A stretch of 64,000 nt of DNA from Botrytis cinerea B05.10 (Eukaryota; Ascomycota; Leotiomycetes; Helotiales; Sclerotiniaceae), in assembly GCF_000143535.2 (NCBI RefSeq), contig NC_037310.1, forward strand, positions 1,612,001 through 1,676,000. Direction: 5' to 3'. Positions 10,673 to 23,220 of the stretch are shown here, one piece after another. The translations under genes were made by a program, and so were the position numbers. The notes beneath the pieces are model-generated. The model made no database searches. It had not been told where the DNA came from and worked only from the letters and a program-made list of their open reading frames with translations. Numbering within the stretch: the first letter of the stretch is position 1; the number at the start of each line of letters is the position of its first letter.

Positions 10673-11973
10673 AAGAATTGCGAAAGCGGAGTATGTGGTA
10701 ATGCATTTGGGAGAAAAGAAGAGAATGATGATAAATTTACAGACAAAAAGTATACCCATACTTTCATCGAAGCCCATATATTCAAGTTTGTAGTAATAAA
10801 ATGAATATCCCTTTGCTTCTGTTCGCCTTTGATGTACTAGATAACTTGAGCTGAGATATTTGTAAAGGAGTAAACTCACAACTAAACAGCCGATTTGAGA
10901 CAAGGCCTCCCGAAAAGAAAACGCCAACTCCCTTTCTCTAACATACAGTTATGCCTCCCAGCTCTTTCACCTCTTATGTCCGCTCCTACCATCCTACCAC
11001 CTCCGACGAGGCTCTACCTCTCTCGTACCGAACCCATTAGTGAAACACTCTCCGAATTGGCCGTTTTTATATCGATAAATTTGGTCAATAATTTTAGACT
11101 TAGGAGAAGAGTGGGCCTCAGAGGAGAGTTGGTGAAGTGAGAATAGGTAGGAACAGAGGGTGGTGAGAGACGCTCAACGTTATCTTTGTCAATTACCACT
11201 TTTGGAGCTGAATGGGTTATCTTATTGTTCAATTTTCCAGAGGTTGAATAGAAAAAAGCCAATTGGAGGCCCTTCCCACCTCTTCTTTCCTCTTCCTTGC
11301 CTCTTCATTTTGGATGAATTCCCATAACAACTGATTCAAGTTATATTAAAGGAGATGGATATCCGTATGCTGCCCAGCCTTTTGAAGAAGTGAGCTTTAT
11401 GGAAAGGGACAAGCAATCTACCCAGGTCAGGTGAGTTGGCCATGCTCCTTCCTTCTCTTTTATTGCCTACCTACCACCTACCGCCTACCTAGCACCCGAC
11501 ACTTATTACTTGCCATTGATACAACTCCCATTTATACTTTCTTCTAACAAGCTCGGAAAATTCACTAGTACAGCGAACCAGATTTTCAGGCAGCCTAAAC
11601 TTACTTAGCTCGCGTCACTTTGCTTTTAACCCTTTTTTTTTACTTTCCCACGAAGCCCTTTTCTTTCATGAAAACCACTGGACTGGACAACTTACTATCT
11701 ACACAACGACCTTGAAATCTGCCTGGAAAACTACCTAGTAAGTATTATTGTCTCTCCAAATCCCTTGCCCGATTCACGTCTCTTTAATCCTCTTTGTGTC
11801 AAAACTCTGGTCATTGCTTTGCTGGATTTTGTTGTTCCTCTTCCTCCCAAAATTGTTGTCCATCTAATGGGATTTAATACTCCATGAGATGAATTGGTAT
11901 ATACAGATTGCAAAATTCTCACCACTTGATTTATCTGGGTTTTGCTAATGCTACTTATGCGAACCAGTTCAAC
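10673..11973. other. Intergenic spacer with probable 5'-UTR intron of the next gene
   Basis: No gene seen. Pyrimidine-rich, polyC/T-tract DNA typical of fungal promoters fills 11270-11720. A good donor (GTAAGTATT at 11738) and acceptor (TATATACAG ending at 11906) suggest a 169-bp 5'-UTR intron of the 2EXR gene that starts at 11974. Confidence 0.5.
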
Positions 11974-13304
11974 ATGAAGTCACCATCTCGCCCTGTGAGG
12001 AAGGCGACGAAGAAAGTTACAATGACAAAGTCAAAGTTATCGACCAAGAAAAAGAATACCAATGCCAAGAAGAGTTTTCCTCAGCCAGAGGCGGCCAAGG
12101 CTATTGTAACGAATCCGGTTGATCGACTTTATAAGACTGTGACTTTGGAAAGTGATGATATCGAAGATGGAATTTGGATGATACGCAGACTTGGCAATGG
12201 TAAATATGAAGCTGTTAATCTCAATGATGCTGCGTTCGAAGACATCTGCTCGGAGGAAAATGAGGCAAGAATGGCTTCCACTCCGAAAAGCCTCGAGGTT
12301 TTCAAAGCAAGCCAAAAGTCTATGAAAGATATTTCATTGAAGCTGGATAGAGCTATCTTTACCGCAAGTATGTATTCGGCTCCGCGTTCTTACACAACCC
12401 ATGCACCCGGGCAGAATTAACGTTTTCATTACAGGTGGAAAGGTCTTCCGATTCAATAAGCTCCCTATCGAGTTGCGATACAAAATTTACGAGTATGCAC
12501 TGATTTCAGAAACTGGTTTACACCCCGACTACTCCTCCTGCAACAGTTTCAAATTACCAGGTCTTGCCCTTGGCCTTCTTGCCTCTTGCCGCTTCATAAA
12601 TGCAGAGTGCATGCAGTTCTTGTGGAAGAATTCTTTCAACCTCAATTCTTGCAGCATAAAGCGCCTTAGAGAGGTTAAGGAGACTTTAATCCAGAATGCC
12701 CGTAATTTCAGATACGAATGGTCTGGTAGTGGTTCCGGGCATTCTAAGGATATGCTCATTCTCGGAATGCTCGCCTCTTGCGCAAACATCGATACTCTGG
12801 ATCTTGTATTGTGGGGATCTTGTGTAGATGGTCGCCGCGCATGGTACAATCGCAAACCACAATATCTGTATCAGAACGACCCCACCGTTCCTGCTGCCGT
12901 TCAAAAATTCAATAAAAGCAATGGCTTCGATAAACTCCTTAGTCTACATGGCCTTAAGAAGGTCATTGTTACGAAGCACTGGACTTTCAATGATAATATT
13001 GGCTACAATAGTTTGACCGACGTAGAAATGAAAGCTTTCGAGAAATTTTTAAATGATAAGCTTGCAACGCCAGTAGCACCGCCTGTGGTAAGTTCATGAT
13101 CCTGTCAGTATATTCTTCTGGGTATCCTTCTAATCACATCTTAAGGTCATTGCTCACCTACCTTCCACTCCAACAAGAAAGTCGACCAGAATCCAGAAGA
13201 ATGCGAAACCACTCAGATATGTCCCGGATCCAGTCAGCGAAGATGAGGAAGGCTTTTGGGATGAGGATGAAGAAGATGATGAAGATGATGAAGATGATGA
13301 ATAG
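11974..13304 (+). CDS. 2EXR/F-box-like domain protein
   Basis: Exons 11974-12367, 12435-13087 and 13146-13304 encode 401 residues. The ATG at 11974 (MKSPSRPVRKATKK) is the first methionine codon in frame after the probable 5'-UTR intron. The N-terminus (about 45 residues) is basic and looks like a nuclear localisation sequence. The middle opens with FNKLPIELRYKIYEYAL, the F-box-like start of 2EXR domains, a large fungal family of mostly unknown function. A hydrophobic leucine-rich block (LPGLALGLLASCRFINAEC) and a second conserved block follow. The C-terminus is an acidic tail of about 18 Asp/Glu residues encoded by a GATGAA-type repeat. Basic head and acidic tail suggest a nuclear or chromatin-linked protein; that is inference. 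Confidence 0.82.
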
Positions 13305-14009
13305 GAATGAGATCCACGAAATATGAATCATTTCCGGACGTTGCGGTTCTCAGCTGGGTCTGTTAATGCTCGATGTTTGGGGGCTGTGTTGTCTAATATC
13401 GGGTTATGAGACTTTGATGCGCTGATATTGCAAGGGACTTACGCTTCATATTATCTAATATGAAACTATGGAGATTCATTCTTGAAGAGTTCTAACATTG
13501 GAGAGAAAGGATCGTGTAGTAGCCGTGCGAGAACGTAGATATTCGCCTAATAAGGGAGGGTGGTTTTCAAGGGAGGACATCAGCTTTCTTTCATACTCAA
13601 TAATGGAGGCGAACAATAGTTTGCTAAATAGCAACAATAGTATACTTGATGTTAATAGTTATAGTTTATAATTCTCAAAACACTTTTGAGTGGACAATCA
13701 ATTTGACGTCTTGAGTGCCTCATGAAACATGTACCTGTAGTGTCGTATAACTATCTTCAATATACAAATCTCAAATTTGACAGTCGAACGTACCTTCTGG
13801 ACTTGGCCCCTCGAGGAGATCGGGGGTTTACCTAGGTAGCTTTTGGTGTGGGGTATAAAATTTAGCGTTGATGGTCCAAGCATAATCAGATCCGTGTAGC
13901 TTCAAGATTTCTAGATTCACAAACTCAGCAATTTATTCCTACCTATTTCAAACACATTTCATTTCCGTTTGTCTTGCCATACCATAGTTCTTGATCGCAA
14001 CATAACAAA
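13305..14009. other. Intergenic spacer
   Basis: 3' flank of the 2EXR gene and promoter of the Bre2-type gene. I see no gene, RNA or long repeat here. Confidence 0.5.
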
Positions 14010-15784
14010 ATGTCAGTCGACGGACAATCGCCACGAAGAGGCTCTATATCCTCAGCAAATACACCAATCCTTCCGCCAGCATCAGCATTTGCGCAAAAGC
14101 GCGCTTTAGAAGATGATCATCAACCTGCAGTATCATCACCTCTCAATCCAGAATTCAAAGTTCAAAAGACTGGAGATGAAACACCAGGTGGCATTCGCGA
14201 ACGAGCTTCAAGGGCTAAAAAGGAATCGTTGAAGAAGAGAGAATCGAAGGCAGGATCGCTTGCGCCAGAAGGAAGTGCAAGAGCTACTCCAGATCCAAGA
14301 TCAAGCTCTTCCAGCAAGAAGAAAGCCGTAATCAATTGTGTTACTCCTCTACGATACAAGATACCTCCACCGAAACTACCGGATTTCGAAGCTCCTCGTG
14401 GGCCGACTCTCGTTCCTTCGCATACCAAAACCACTCCAGATGGTACTGAGATTCAATTCCATGAGACTACTGATCAGTAAGTTTACGGCACACACCGTAT
14501 AGATGATTAAACTCATAAATATTTAGCGTATATAACAAGAAGAACTTTCGATATACCCGTGGCATAGCAGATCCAGCCTTTCCTTCCATTCTTTACTACC
14601 GACAAACCGAAACGGAACCTTTTGGTGCTCGACTAAGTTTTGAAGACTCGGCCCCCCATATGATGATGGATGAATCGGCGAGACACATTACAACAGATAA
14701 GGGCTTTAGAATGGCGAAGGCCAATGTAGGAATAAGGGAAGGTCGTTGGTATTGGGAATGTAAGATCACAAGTGGTGTGCCGAGGCCTAAAGCAGGAGAG
14801 CCAGCGCAAGAGTCGCATGGGCACGTTCGAATGGGGTTCGCAAGAAGAGAAGCAGCCCAAGATGCACCAGTTGGGTTCGATGCTTATAGTTATGGTATCC
14901 GGGATGTAGCTGGGCAAAAAGTATGGATGTCTCGACCCAAGGACTTCTTCCCTGCAGGAGAATCTATCTATGAAGGAGATGTTATTGGGCTAGAGATCAA
15001 TCTTCCTTCCGAAAAATTACATCGAAAAGTCGTCGAAGGAAATTACAACCCAGCAGTCGATCTCACTGATGAAGATGACGGCGGAATGGAACGAGCAGAT
15101 ATGATACGAGATCGAGTACCTATTCGATTCAAAACTCACCTCTACTTTGAACAAATCGAATATTCCACATGCAAGGAGCTAGAAGAACTCATGAACCCAT
15201 CGCCAGTCATATCATCAACTGGGGGTGTCGCGTCTGCAATTCAAGATCCCGGACCAACTCATCCTGTACCAGCTCTCCGCACTCTTCCACACTCATCTAT
15301 TAAAGTCTACAAAAATGGAAAGCTAATCGGAACACCATTTACGGATCTCCTATCCTTCCTCCCACACGCCTCGAAACCACAACCTCAAGTTGGAGCCAGA
15401 GAAGGTCTTGATGATGGGATGCTTGGTTATTTTCCCGCCGTATCAGTCTTTCGGGGTGGTGCAGCAGAAGTCAATTTCGGTCCTCAATGGTGGTATCCTC
15501 CATCAGGTTTGAGCACAGAGGATGGTGATGTGGATATGGTCAATGATGAATCATCTCTACCCAAACTTAGAGCAGCGAGCGATCGATACGATGAGCAAAT
15601 CGTAGAAGACATTCTTTATGATATTGTTGACGAAGTTGATTTCTGGATTAGAGATGGAGGGGATAGTGGGAAGGGTAAAAAGAGGGATTTACAGTTCGCC
15701 AACGGAGGAGCGGCAAATGGCGGGGGACTGGGAGGTGGAGATGCAGGTGGAGAGATTAAGGAATTGGTGCAGGATGATGAATAG
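14010..15784 (+). CDS. bre2: Bre2/Ash2-type SPRY subunit of the COMPASS (Set1) H3K4 methyltransferase complex
   Basis: Two exons, 14010-14476 and 14527-15784, give 574 residues. The first 100 residues are a disordered Ser/Lys-rich stretch. The core starts at VTPLRYKIPPPKLPDFEAPRG, continues to NKKNFRYTRG and the split SPRY domain with MAKANVGIREGRWYWECKI, HVRMGFARREA, PVGFDAYSYGIRD and GESIYEGDVIGLEINLP, and ends with IKVYKNGKLIGTPF and AEVNFGPQWWYPP. This is the arrangement in yeast Bre2, animal ASH2L and Aspergillus CclA. It binds the Set1 complex (with Swd1, Swd3 and Sdc1) and stimulates H3K4 di- and trimethylation; in Aspergillus the orthologue affects secondary-metabolite clusters. The C-terminal helix region EQIVEDILYDIVDEVDFWI fits the Sdc1/DPY30-binding motif. 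No PHD finger is present, as in Bre2. Confidence 0.9.
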
Positions 15785-18118
15785 GTTGATGGAGAACCTT
15801 GTGCAGCAACCTGCTTTTGAGATAATGTGTGCAAGGTGGAATAGGATGGTTATTTTTTAAGGACACAGGTTTAAAAACGGGCGCGGACACGGACATAAGT
15901 GGCGTTTTGGTGCGTGCTATGTAATTGAAATAGGAGTGTTAATTTGCTGGGCATACATTTTTTTAGATGGTGGTTGGTAGCTGTGCAAAAGGAGCTGATA
16001 TATATTGTCAGGAAATGGGAGAGGGCATAATGATGGGGCAACAGAGAGATATAATACCAAATTATGAGTTGCTAAAGAAGCAGCGGAATCAAACCTATTT
16101 AACTATGGTTACTCTACATAATTATTATAGTTACAAGAGCATTTTGGGGGGGTTTTCGGGCATAGGTGATGGCATAGGTGATGGTATAGGTTTAATATGA
16201 TTATGACTCCGTCCGTAGATGTCTGTTCAAAACCCCTTTGAATATATAGATATAGGAATAGGATAGACAAGTTCATCGCGGAATTGTTACCTCTGCTGCC
16301 AGAAAGTGTACAAACTCCGGAGCTAGATGATACACATACCACAAGATGATAAACTACAAGAGGACTAACCCGATTTTCTCAGAAACAAAACCGCACACTT
16401 TCTGGCAGCACGGGTGTCTATGTTTTGATATCAGGGGTTTTTGTGACACGAGTGAATACCACTAGTAAAATCGAAACGCGTATTGTGAACTCCTTTTGCT
16501 CGGCGAGCTCGATCGGTAGCAACTGCTTGGCACTCGAGCACTATACGGTGAGAGCTTGCGGTGATTACCTCTTCATTTAAAGTATTGTTATAGATAGACA
16601 CTAGGTCGTCCACGTTTGCAGTCCATATACGTGTACCCAATCTAACGAGTAAAGGAAACTCAACAGAATCCGTCGAATTATGGATGCGATTATCAATCCT
16701 CGGTCCCGAAACCAGTACTCGCGAGTACCTGATGCGAGTACGAGGGACTGGACACTCAGTTCCGGGAATTCGGGATCCACAAGGCTGCGCACGATCCTTG
16801 AAACTTGGACTGGACAGGACCGAGAAGGAACTTGGGAAGACTTATTATTAATGCATGCCGGTACTTGGAAGGGGATATGGATGTTCTCCGCTCCTGATAT
16901 CCGTTTCACGATTCCATTGATGGGTGTGATGAGGTGATCGGGGTGTAAGCTTTCCAGCCATTGGATTCTCCAGGTATGTTGCTGCGTTTTCTGATATGGT
17001 ATTTATATCCTCGAGGATTGTGTACAGAGAAGGTCCTTGGGCATATTATACCTAACGATCTGAGCCTCGATCGTTATTTTTATCCTCAAGTTATTCTATT
17101 CCGCCGCCATCGGTGGTAATCTGCTGGCTCTTTGACTAACAACGATGATGAGGTTTATTTCTGATCTATATTTGACCTATAAGCCAATATATATACCTAC
17201 GTACAATGAAATATTCACACCTATGATATATTATCCCGATTGTCAGAGAAATCTTTGAATTGAGATGTTTTTTTTTTGGATTCTTGAGTTCCTCGAAGAC
17301 TAAAGCTATACACCTAGCTATCCAACTGCCTGTCTATACATCTGCTCGAGTACAGGAACTTGAATCAACACCCCCTAAACTTATTCATGTTGTGTTAAAG
17401 AAAAGAGAACCGAGCCCTTCAATAAAGTATATACCCCTGTAATTATACACAGTCCTTGTAATTCCGTTCCACCAACCTATTTAAGTAGTGGTTCGCTTAC
17501 GACAATTGGGAACGTGTTAGCTTTTTAGTCCAGTTCCCCATCTGGAATTCGATAGGGAAAACTTTATTTGATCCTCAAACCAAGATGAAAAGACTTGTTA
17601 GTGACATTCGATTTTGTAAAGAGTATAATATTCAACAATAGGGCCTTTCGATTCTATATACCCCCTTGTACCAATATATTTCCTTTCCCCAGATGTTAGC
17701 TTGCCGGCCAGCAAGGCTACTGCCGCTTCATCGTTAAGCTTCGAGAAAGTGTCAAATTGAGCCCCTACTCAGCCTCAAGTGGAGGTGTCTAGAAAGACTT
17801 TGAATATCTGATAGAAACGACTCGGATAAGGTCAAGAAGTCTATCCGAGTGCTTTTGGTAATATTCATGACCTCTACTGCCATCGATATCTTCCTTTGCT
17901 TAGCTCAAGTGGAAAGTTACAATAAAAGGTCTACAGCTACCCACATATTTACCCATATATTCTTTATTTTTCGGCACTCTTTCCTTATTAGCTCGGTCTT
18001 TTCACGACTTTTCGAATCCACCGATTCGAAAGGGGTCAACAACGTCCTGACACAAGACTAAACCCGAGATTTTGAGAGATTCCTAGAGTTGATCTCCCGC
18101 TTCTGCAGCTTCTATGAC
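15785..18118. other. Intergenic spacer with a foldback pair and a short tandem repeat
   Basis: No supportable gene over 2.3 kb. A 16-bp perfect inverted repeat lies at 16294-16309/16395-16410, and the 12-bp tandem CATAGGTGATGG occurs near 16161-16190. The ORF at 16680-16937 has no recognisable features. Confidence 0.45.
16294..16410. repeat. 16-bp perfect inverted repeat with 85-bp spacer (possible foldback element)
   Basis: TGCTGCCAGAAAGTGT at 16294-16309 is repeated in inverted orientation at 16395-16410. A few extra outer bases (ACC) also match. The overall size of 117 bp is close to that of the foldback element at 8239-8363, but the sequences are unrelated and I see no target-site duplication. 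Confidence 0.45.
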
Positions 18119-21100
18119 ATGGATTCCAGAACACCCAGACACCGTTAGTCTTCATTAATAATCTATTCATTACGTATTTCGAGCAAAGTCAGCTGATTGG
18201 GACATAGGAACTGCATGTGATGCATGCAAACGAATGAAGGTATACATGATCAAAGTCGCTTTGTTTTCCACATCTTACTGATGATCATCAGATCAGATGC
18301 GAATGGGATCAGGAAGGAAAATGCAATCGTTGCCATGGACGGGAGATGGAGTGCACCGTCACGACAAAGGAGCGGAAAAAGAGAGAGAGAAAGAAGTATG
18401 AGATAATCTGAATCGTAATCAACATATCTAACTGGTTTGTAGGGTCAATAATATCTCTCTCTTAGAAGATAGGCTGAAACGTATGGAGTATGCTATGACA
18501 TCTTCAGGGCTTAGTATTGATGCCTCTGGTGTTGAAAGACAGATGTCAGAGGAGATAACCGATCAAGCCGGCATGTTTGAAAAGTTCTCTGCGCTCACTA
18601 TAAGTAATAGCGGAAGTGAAAACTTTAGGGGCAAGTCTAGATCATATTTCCCGATGAATTCTCTCATTAACATAATCAGGTGCTGCTTCTGGATTCTCCA
18701 TGCTTTCACCAGAAGGTCTTCAACTTATCACCAAATTGACTGGAAATAACGATTTTGCAAATTTCATGGCTTCTACAAACTTTACAACAATGAACCAATA
18801 CTCTGTGTCCTCGTCAATATGGCATGCGATGCCTGATGATCAACACAAGCCGCTTCCACCCAAGGAAGTTGCAGATAAGGCCTTGGAATGTAAGTTTATT
18901 GCTCATTTCTTATGAACACAAAGTAATTGGTGTTCTTAGTTATTTTTGATAGAATGATGATCACGTGGCCTCTATTTGACCGAAAGACCTTTATGGAACG
19001 GTACTCACGCAAATATCCGGTCAAATGTTCAGAAGACCCTGCTTGGTATGCGTGTCTCAACATCTGTTTTGCTCTTGCTACGATCATGCGCAAAGAAGAA
19101 TTGCCTGGAAGTTCGCCTCGAACGCCTCAAACTACAAAGTCTACAGGGCCTGAAGAACTGGAGAATATGGCTTGGTGGAGATGGCTTCGGAACGCAGCCA
19201 GTACTTTTGTTGATATGCAATTTGGACCACCTTCTCTCATGGCTGTGCAGGCAATGTCTGGACTTGTAACTCTCTCTCCATCAGCATGTATTATGGAACG
19301 TATTAACCTCATATTAGGCATTCATTCTAGACACACTGTCAGATCCATATCCATCTTCTGTTGTATCTGCAGCAGCGATTAGACTTGCACAAACCATTGG
19401 CCTTCATCGTAACATGTCCAATTCCGGCCTTGATGAGGCTGAAATAGAGCAAAGACGCAACGTTTTCTGGATTGCCGTCATGATTGAACGTGGCATAGTC
19501 ATTCGTCAAGGTCGTCCATCACTGATTCATGATGAAGATATTGGGGTGGACTTACCACCTGCAAGTCAATATCCAAAGAACGCCGAGGGAAGATTTGTTA
19601 CGTTTCGTCATAATGCTACTTTATCATTACTTCACGGTCGAGTATACAGTAGACTATACTCTGCAAAATCGTTTACCAAATCGAAAACGGAGAGACTGAA
19701 GATGGTTGGAGTGCTAGATGATGAACTTCAGCAATGGTGCGAGACTATTCCAATTGAAGTTCGACCGGGCCACCCTATAAAATGCGATGAACATCATATA
19801 GTTTCGGTTGTTTGTATGCAATGGGGTTATTACCAGTGTCTTAGTACCATTCATAGAGCATCATTATATTGTGGCCCAGGCTCCATGGACGATGATGATG
19901 GCGATAAATCCCAAAATGATTTCGATTGGAAACTGAATCCACGAGTATATGCCAGCGCTGCGATATGTGTTAATGCAGCAAGGAGAACGATCAATTTATT
20001 GGAAGATTGTACAAGACTATCAAACCCTATAGAAGGAAATGTTTTACGGTATGTCTGAAATGTGTCTGGATTCTATCTCACACTAACATATAATTACTAG
20101 CATGTCTATTTACAATGCACTTGCAGCATGTGTTACTCTTTTTGCAAATATTCTTCAACATCCTCTTGAGCCACAAGTACAGCCTGATCTTCAATTAATG
20201 AGTGATGTAGTATCATTTCTATCTAGCTTTGAAGATCAAGGCGCAGCGGAGAGTCACCCATCAGTACCAATCTTTCAAGAAATCAACCGTGTCGCCGTGG
20301 AACATGTTAAGAAGGCACAACGTAGAGCTCCGAAACTCACTAAGAGATCACGAGCTAGATCCTGTAATAATGAAGAACCGGATACAGAAAGTGATTACTC
20401 GGATGATGAAGATTACAGGGCAGAGGAGTTGGAGAGTCGCAAGACACTCTCCGAGGTATGAGTGGCGATCTGATTTTGAAATGATTCTGGAGAACTAATA
20501 TTGATTCTAGGTACAAGATCCAGGATCTCCGGTATCACCTGTTAACTCGGCAAATCTTCAAGCATCTCCTTTCTCTTCAGCACAACCACCGCCGTCCAAC
20601 ATTTCAACGGGTATACAATCATTCGAATCCAACTCGTCGAGTTATATACCAGAACACATTCCTACATCTATACACCAAAACTACATTAGACAACAAGCAG
20701 CACAAATTGCTCATCAATCTCCCCCATTTTATGAATCAAGTCCTCATGTACTACACATTACCAATCTCCCCGACATTGATGAGCAACACCAAGCTATCAA
20801 TCCTTCAGATTACCCTGATCCATCTATAGACCCTCGACTCGGATCCCAATCCCAATCTTACTCTTCACAAGCTTACACACATACATCCCACCCCGCTACC
20901 GGATTCTACTTTTCCTCTTCGGATCAGCATCAGCATCAGCATCAACAAAATATAAATTCACATCACTCGGAAACATATACAAATACATTGTCCAATCCAC
21001 ATGCCAGTCCGCAAGATCTGGTAAGTCAAGAGGAAGAACCTCTGCTTCCGCAAGATGGGAGTTGGTTTTTTCCGACGATTAGTCCGTGGTCGTATGGGGA

Positions 21101-21233
21101 TGGATCGAATGTTAATTTGAATGGGGTTGGTGCGGTGATGGGGGGCGTGGGTGAAAATGAAGGGGCGATGTGGAGACATGGTGAGAATGGTGGTGAGGGA
21201 GGGGGGTTGGGAGGTTGGAATGGTCATGGGTAG
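18119..21233 (+). CDS. Zn2Cys6 fungal-type transcription factor (nine exons)
   Basis: Exons 18119-18143, 18208-18239, 18292-18395, 18443-18630, 18680-18889, 18940-19265, 19318-20048, 20101-20455 and 20511-21233 join to 897 residues. The binuclear zinc cluster is at residues 12-40 (C12, C15, C22, C30, C33, C40: TACDACKRMKIRCEW...GKCNRCHGREMEC). It is followed by a basic KERKKRERK stretch and a short coiled coil (NNISLLEDRLKRMEYAM). The middle part (FDRMMITWPLFDRKTFMERY to RLAQTIGLHRNMS and RRNVFWIAVMIERGI) is the fungal-specific transcription factor domain. The C-terminus is Gln/Ser/His-rich with QH repeats and a Gly-rich end, a likely activation region. The third intron from the start of exon 4 (18631-18679) has a GC donor (GGG|GCAAGT). 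The first two exons are only 25 and 32 nt. Target genes are unknown; no adjacent cluster suggests a pathway. Confidence 0.87.
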
Positions 21234-22290
21234 TGGTGTGTGAGGTTGAGAGATGTATGGTGGTAGTGTGAAGCTTAATGCTAGTCGAGAAATCTTGATC
21301 AAGTCGATAGTTTGTATATACAGGCATGATTCATGCGATCTGGGCGGAGGAGGATGGAAGGAGGAAGGTGTAGGCTTGGATAGTCATCATACCATTTCAC
21401 TACTACGAATTTTGAATACCAGTTTTATTCCTCTTGAGCATACCAAGTAAATTTCACATCATGTGCTAGATAATCGATACTGAATATCTGAGTTGAATGG
21501 GAATATGCAAAAGGAGGAACGACTAATGAAATGGAAGATTCATAACATAGATGGAAATGTATAATTGTACCTCTTATCTATGTAAACCTACCAAATAATA
21601 TCTTACAAAAGTACAAATAAACAAACAAATGAGACGAGGTAATTTATTAGTTATACAATGATAAATAGGATGACATTTATTGATAAATGTGTAATTTCTT
21701 CTTCTTCATCTAGAAACCTTCAATCAATTAATAAAAAAATATAGCAAGTAAGATCTCACAAGAAAAGAAAAGAAAAGAAAACACGAGATATTCCAACCAT
21801 CCATTAACGATATGATACATACACGTGATTGAAATCATCCCATTCATTCCCTTTTGTTGCACGTCTCAAAAAGGACTGGCTGTTCGAGGGGAATTTTGGG
21901 TGTTGAGATTGCTTGGAACACCAGGAAGGAAGGAAGGAAGGGAAGGAGGAAGAGAGGATACTGTTAAGATGGATTCGATTGTATCTGATGTCGATTCGTG
22001 TATCTTGGGAAGGAATTGTGATTGGTAGGATGATTCGTTTAACCTTATGTTAGAGATGGAATTATGGAATTACGGAGGGAAAGATGCGTAGATTTTTGAT
22101 GTTACATCTAATCTAACAAATGAAGGATAAATGAATTCGATAGTTGAGTAGATTCCATACGTCAGTTCATACACTCACTCACTCACCGGTGAAAGAAAAG
22201 AAATGGTGGAAGTGCGAAAAAGCTTGTGGTGGAGTGGATGGATTATTGTATATATTTTTAAAATTCTTGGTGCTCTTCAACAAACAATAA
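21234..22290. other. Intergenic spacer, AT-rich
   Basis: 3' flank of the transcription factor gene and 5' flank of tRNA-Asn. It contains an AAAAG run (21761-21780) and GGAA tracts (21925-21955). No gene seen. Confidence 0.5.
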
Positions 22291-22382
22291 TCCCTCGTGG
22301 CGCAATTGGCTAGCGCGTTCGACTGTTATCTGTAACAAGTCACGTGATCGAGAGGTTGGTGGTTCGAGCCCACCCGAGGGAG
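22291..22382 (+). tRNA. tRNA-Asn (anticodon GTT) with an 18-bp intron
   Basis: The acceptor strand TCCCTCG (22291-22297) pairs with CGAGGGA (22375-22381), with G22382 as discriminator base. The D arm is GCGC-AATTGGCTA-GCGC. The anticodon stem TTCGA/TCGAG encloses the loop CTGTTAA with anticodon GTT at 22325-22327. The T arm is GGTGG-TTCGAGC-CCACC. An intron of 18 bp (about 22329-22346) interrupts the anticodon loop one base after the anticodon, the canonical site for eukaryotic nuclear tRNA introns. A T5 run at 22389-22393 is a Pol III terminator. Confidence 0.95.
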
Positions 22383-23220
22383 CTTGTCTTTTTGCATTTT
22401 AACTCACCTTCATTTCTTGTTGGTGAATGGATTGCTTTTTTTTGATGGTGGTTCAAAAGATGGGTTGCTTTTGGTTTGGAAGTTTTGAAGGATGGTTTTT
22501 GAAATGTGGGGTAATTGAATTTTTGTAATATTGTCTGTCATGTCACGTGTCTGTATGCGGATGGGCTCGAACCATCAACCTGGCGTTCTGGAAGTTATTT
22601 CTTTAGATTTTAGCTGGAGTGAGCTTCTATTACATTCTGCTTTCTCCTTCTGATTTCTCTGATTTTTCTTTCGGTTGGGATGTTGGGTAGCAGAACTCTT
22701 TCTCTTGAAGAAAAGATCGTTGTGTTGGGACGATATTACGCTGAACAAATGTGGCTATGCTATGTATGTGTGGCTTGAGAATGGAGGGGATGCCTGGGTG
22801 GCTTGTATCGGTCTCTCCATTGACAGCGAATTGAAAGCATGTGATACGTCGATGGAGAAGAAACATCAAACCGCCGCTTGGGCGCGAAGCAGGGTTTCAA
22901 ACGTATCCCTGTTGGATATGACGTGTGGCTGGGGCCGAATCTCTGGAGCTGGATCGAAGTACGGATGGTATGGCGAGTCGCAAATGAAGATGAGTGGTGA
23001 ATAAAGAAAAACGTGTGTTGCACAAGGGAGGGAGGTATGACCTGGATTGTGACCATGTTTTGGAACTTATATTCGATACGATAACTTACTCTACTTGTTC
23101 TAAAGGTTTTCTTCATATATTCACACATTCATACGTTCATATCTTTGGATTCAAGAAGATAAAAGACACCCAATACCCAGCACACCAAGAACACACAACA
23201 AGAATAATCGAATCACAATC
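22383..23220. other. Spacer with an antisense tRNA 3'-half-like sequence
   Basis: No protein gene supported. On the minus strand, 22552-22588 resembles the 3' half of a tRNA (see findings). The rest is the promoter of the gene at 23221. Confidence 0.45.

Noticed and set aside
16680..16937. 85-codon plus-strand ORF
   Set aside because: No family features and no splice partner; it lies in a long gene-free spacer.
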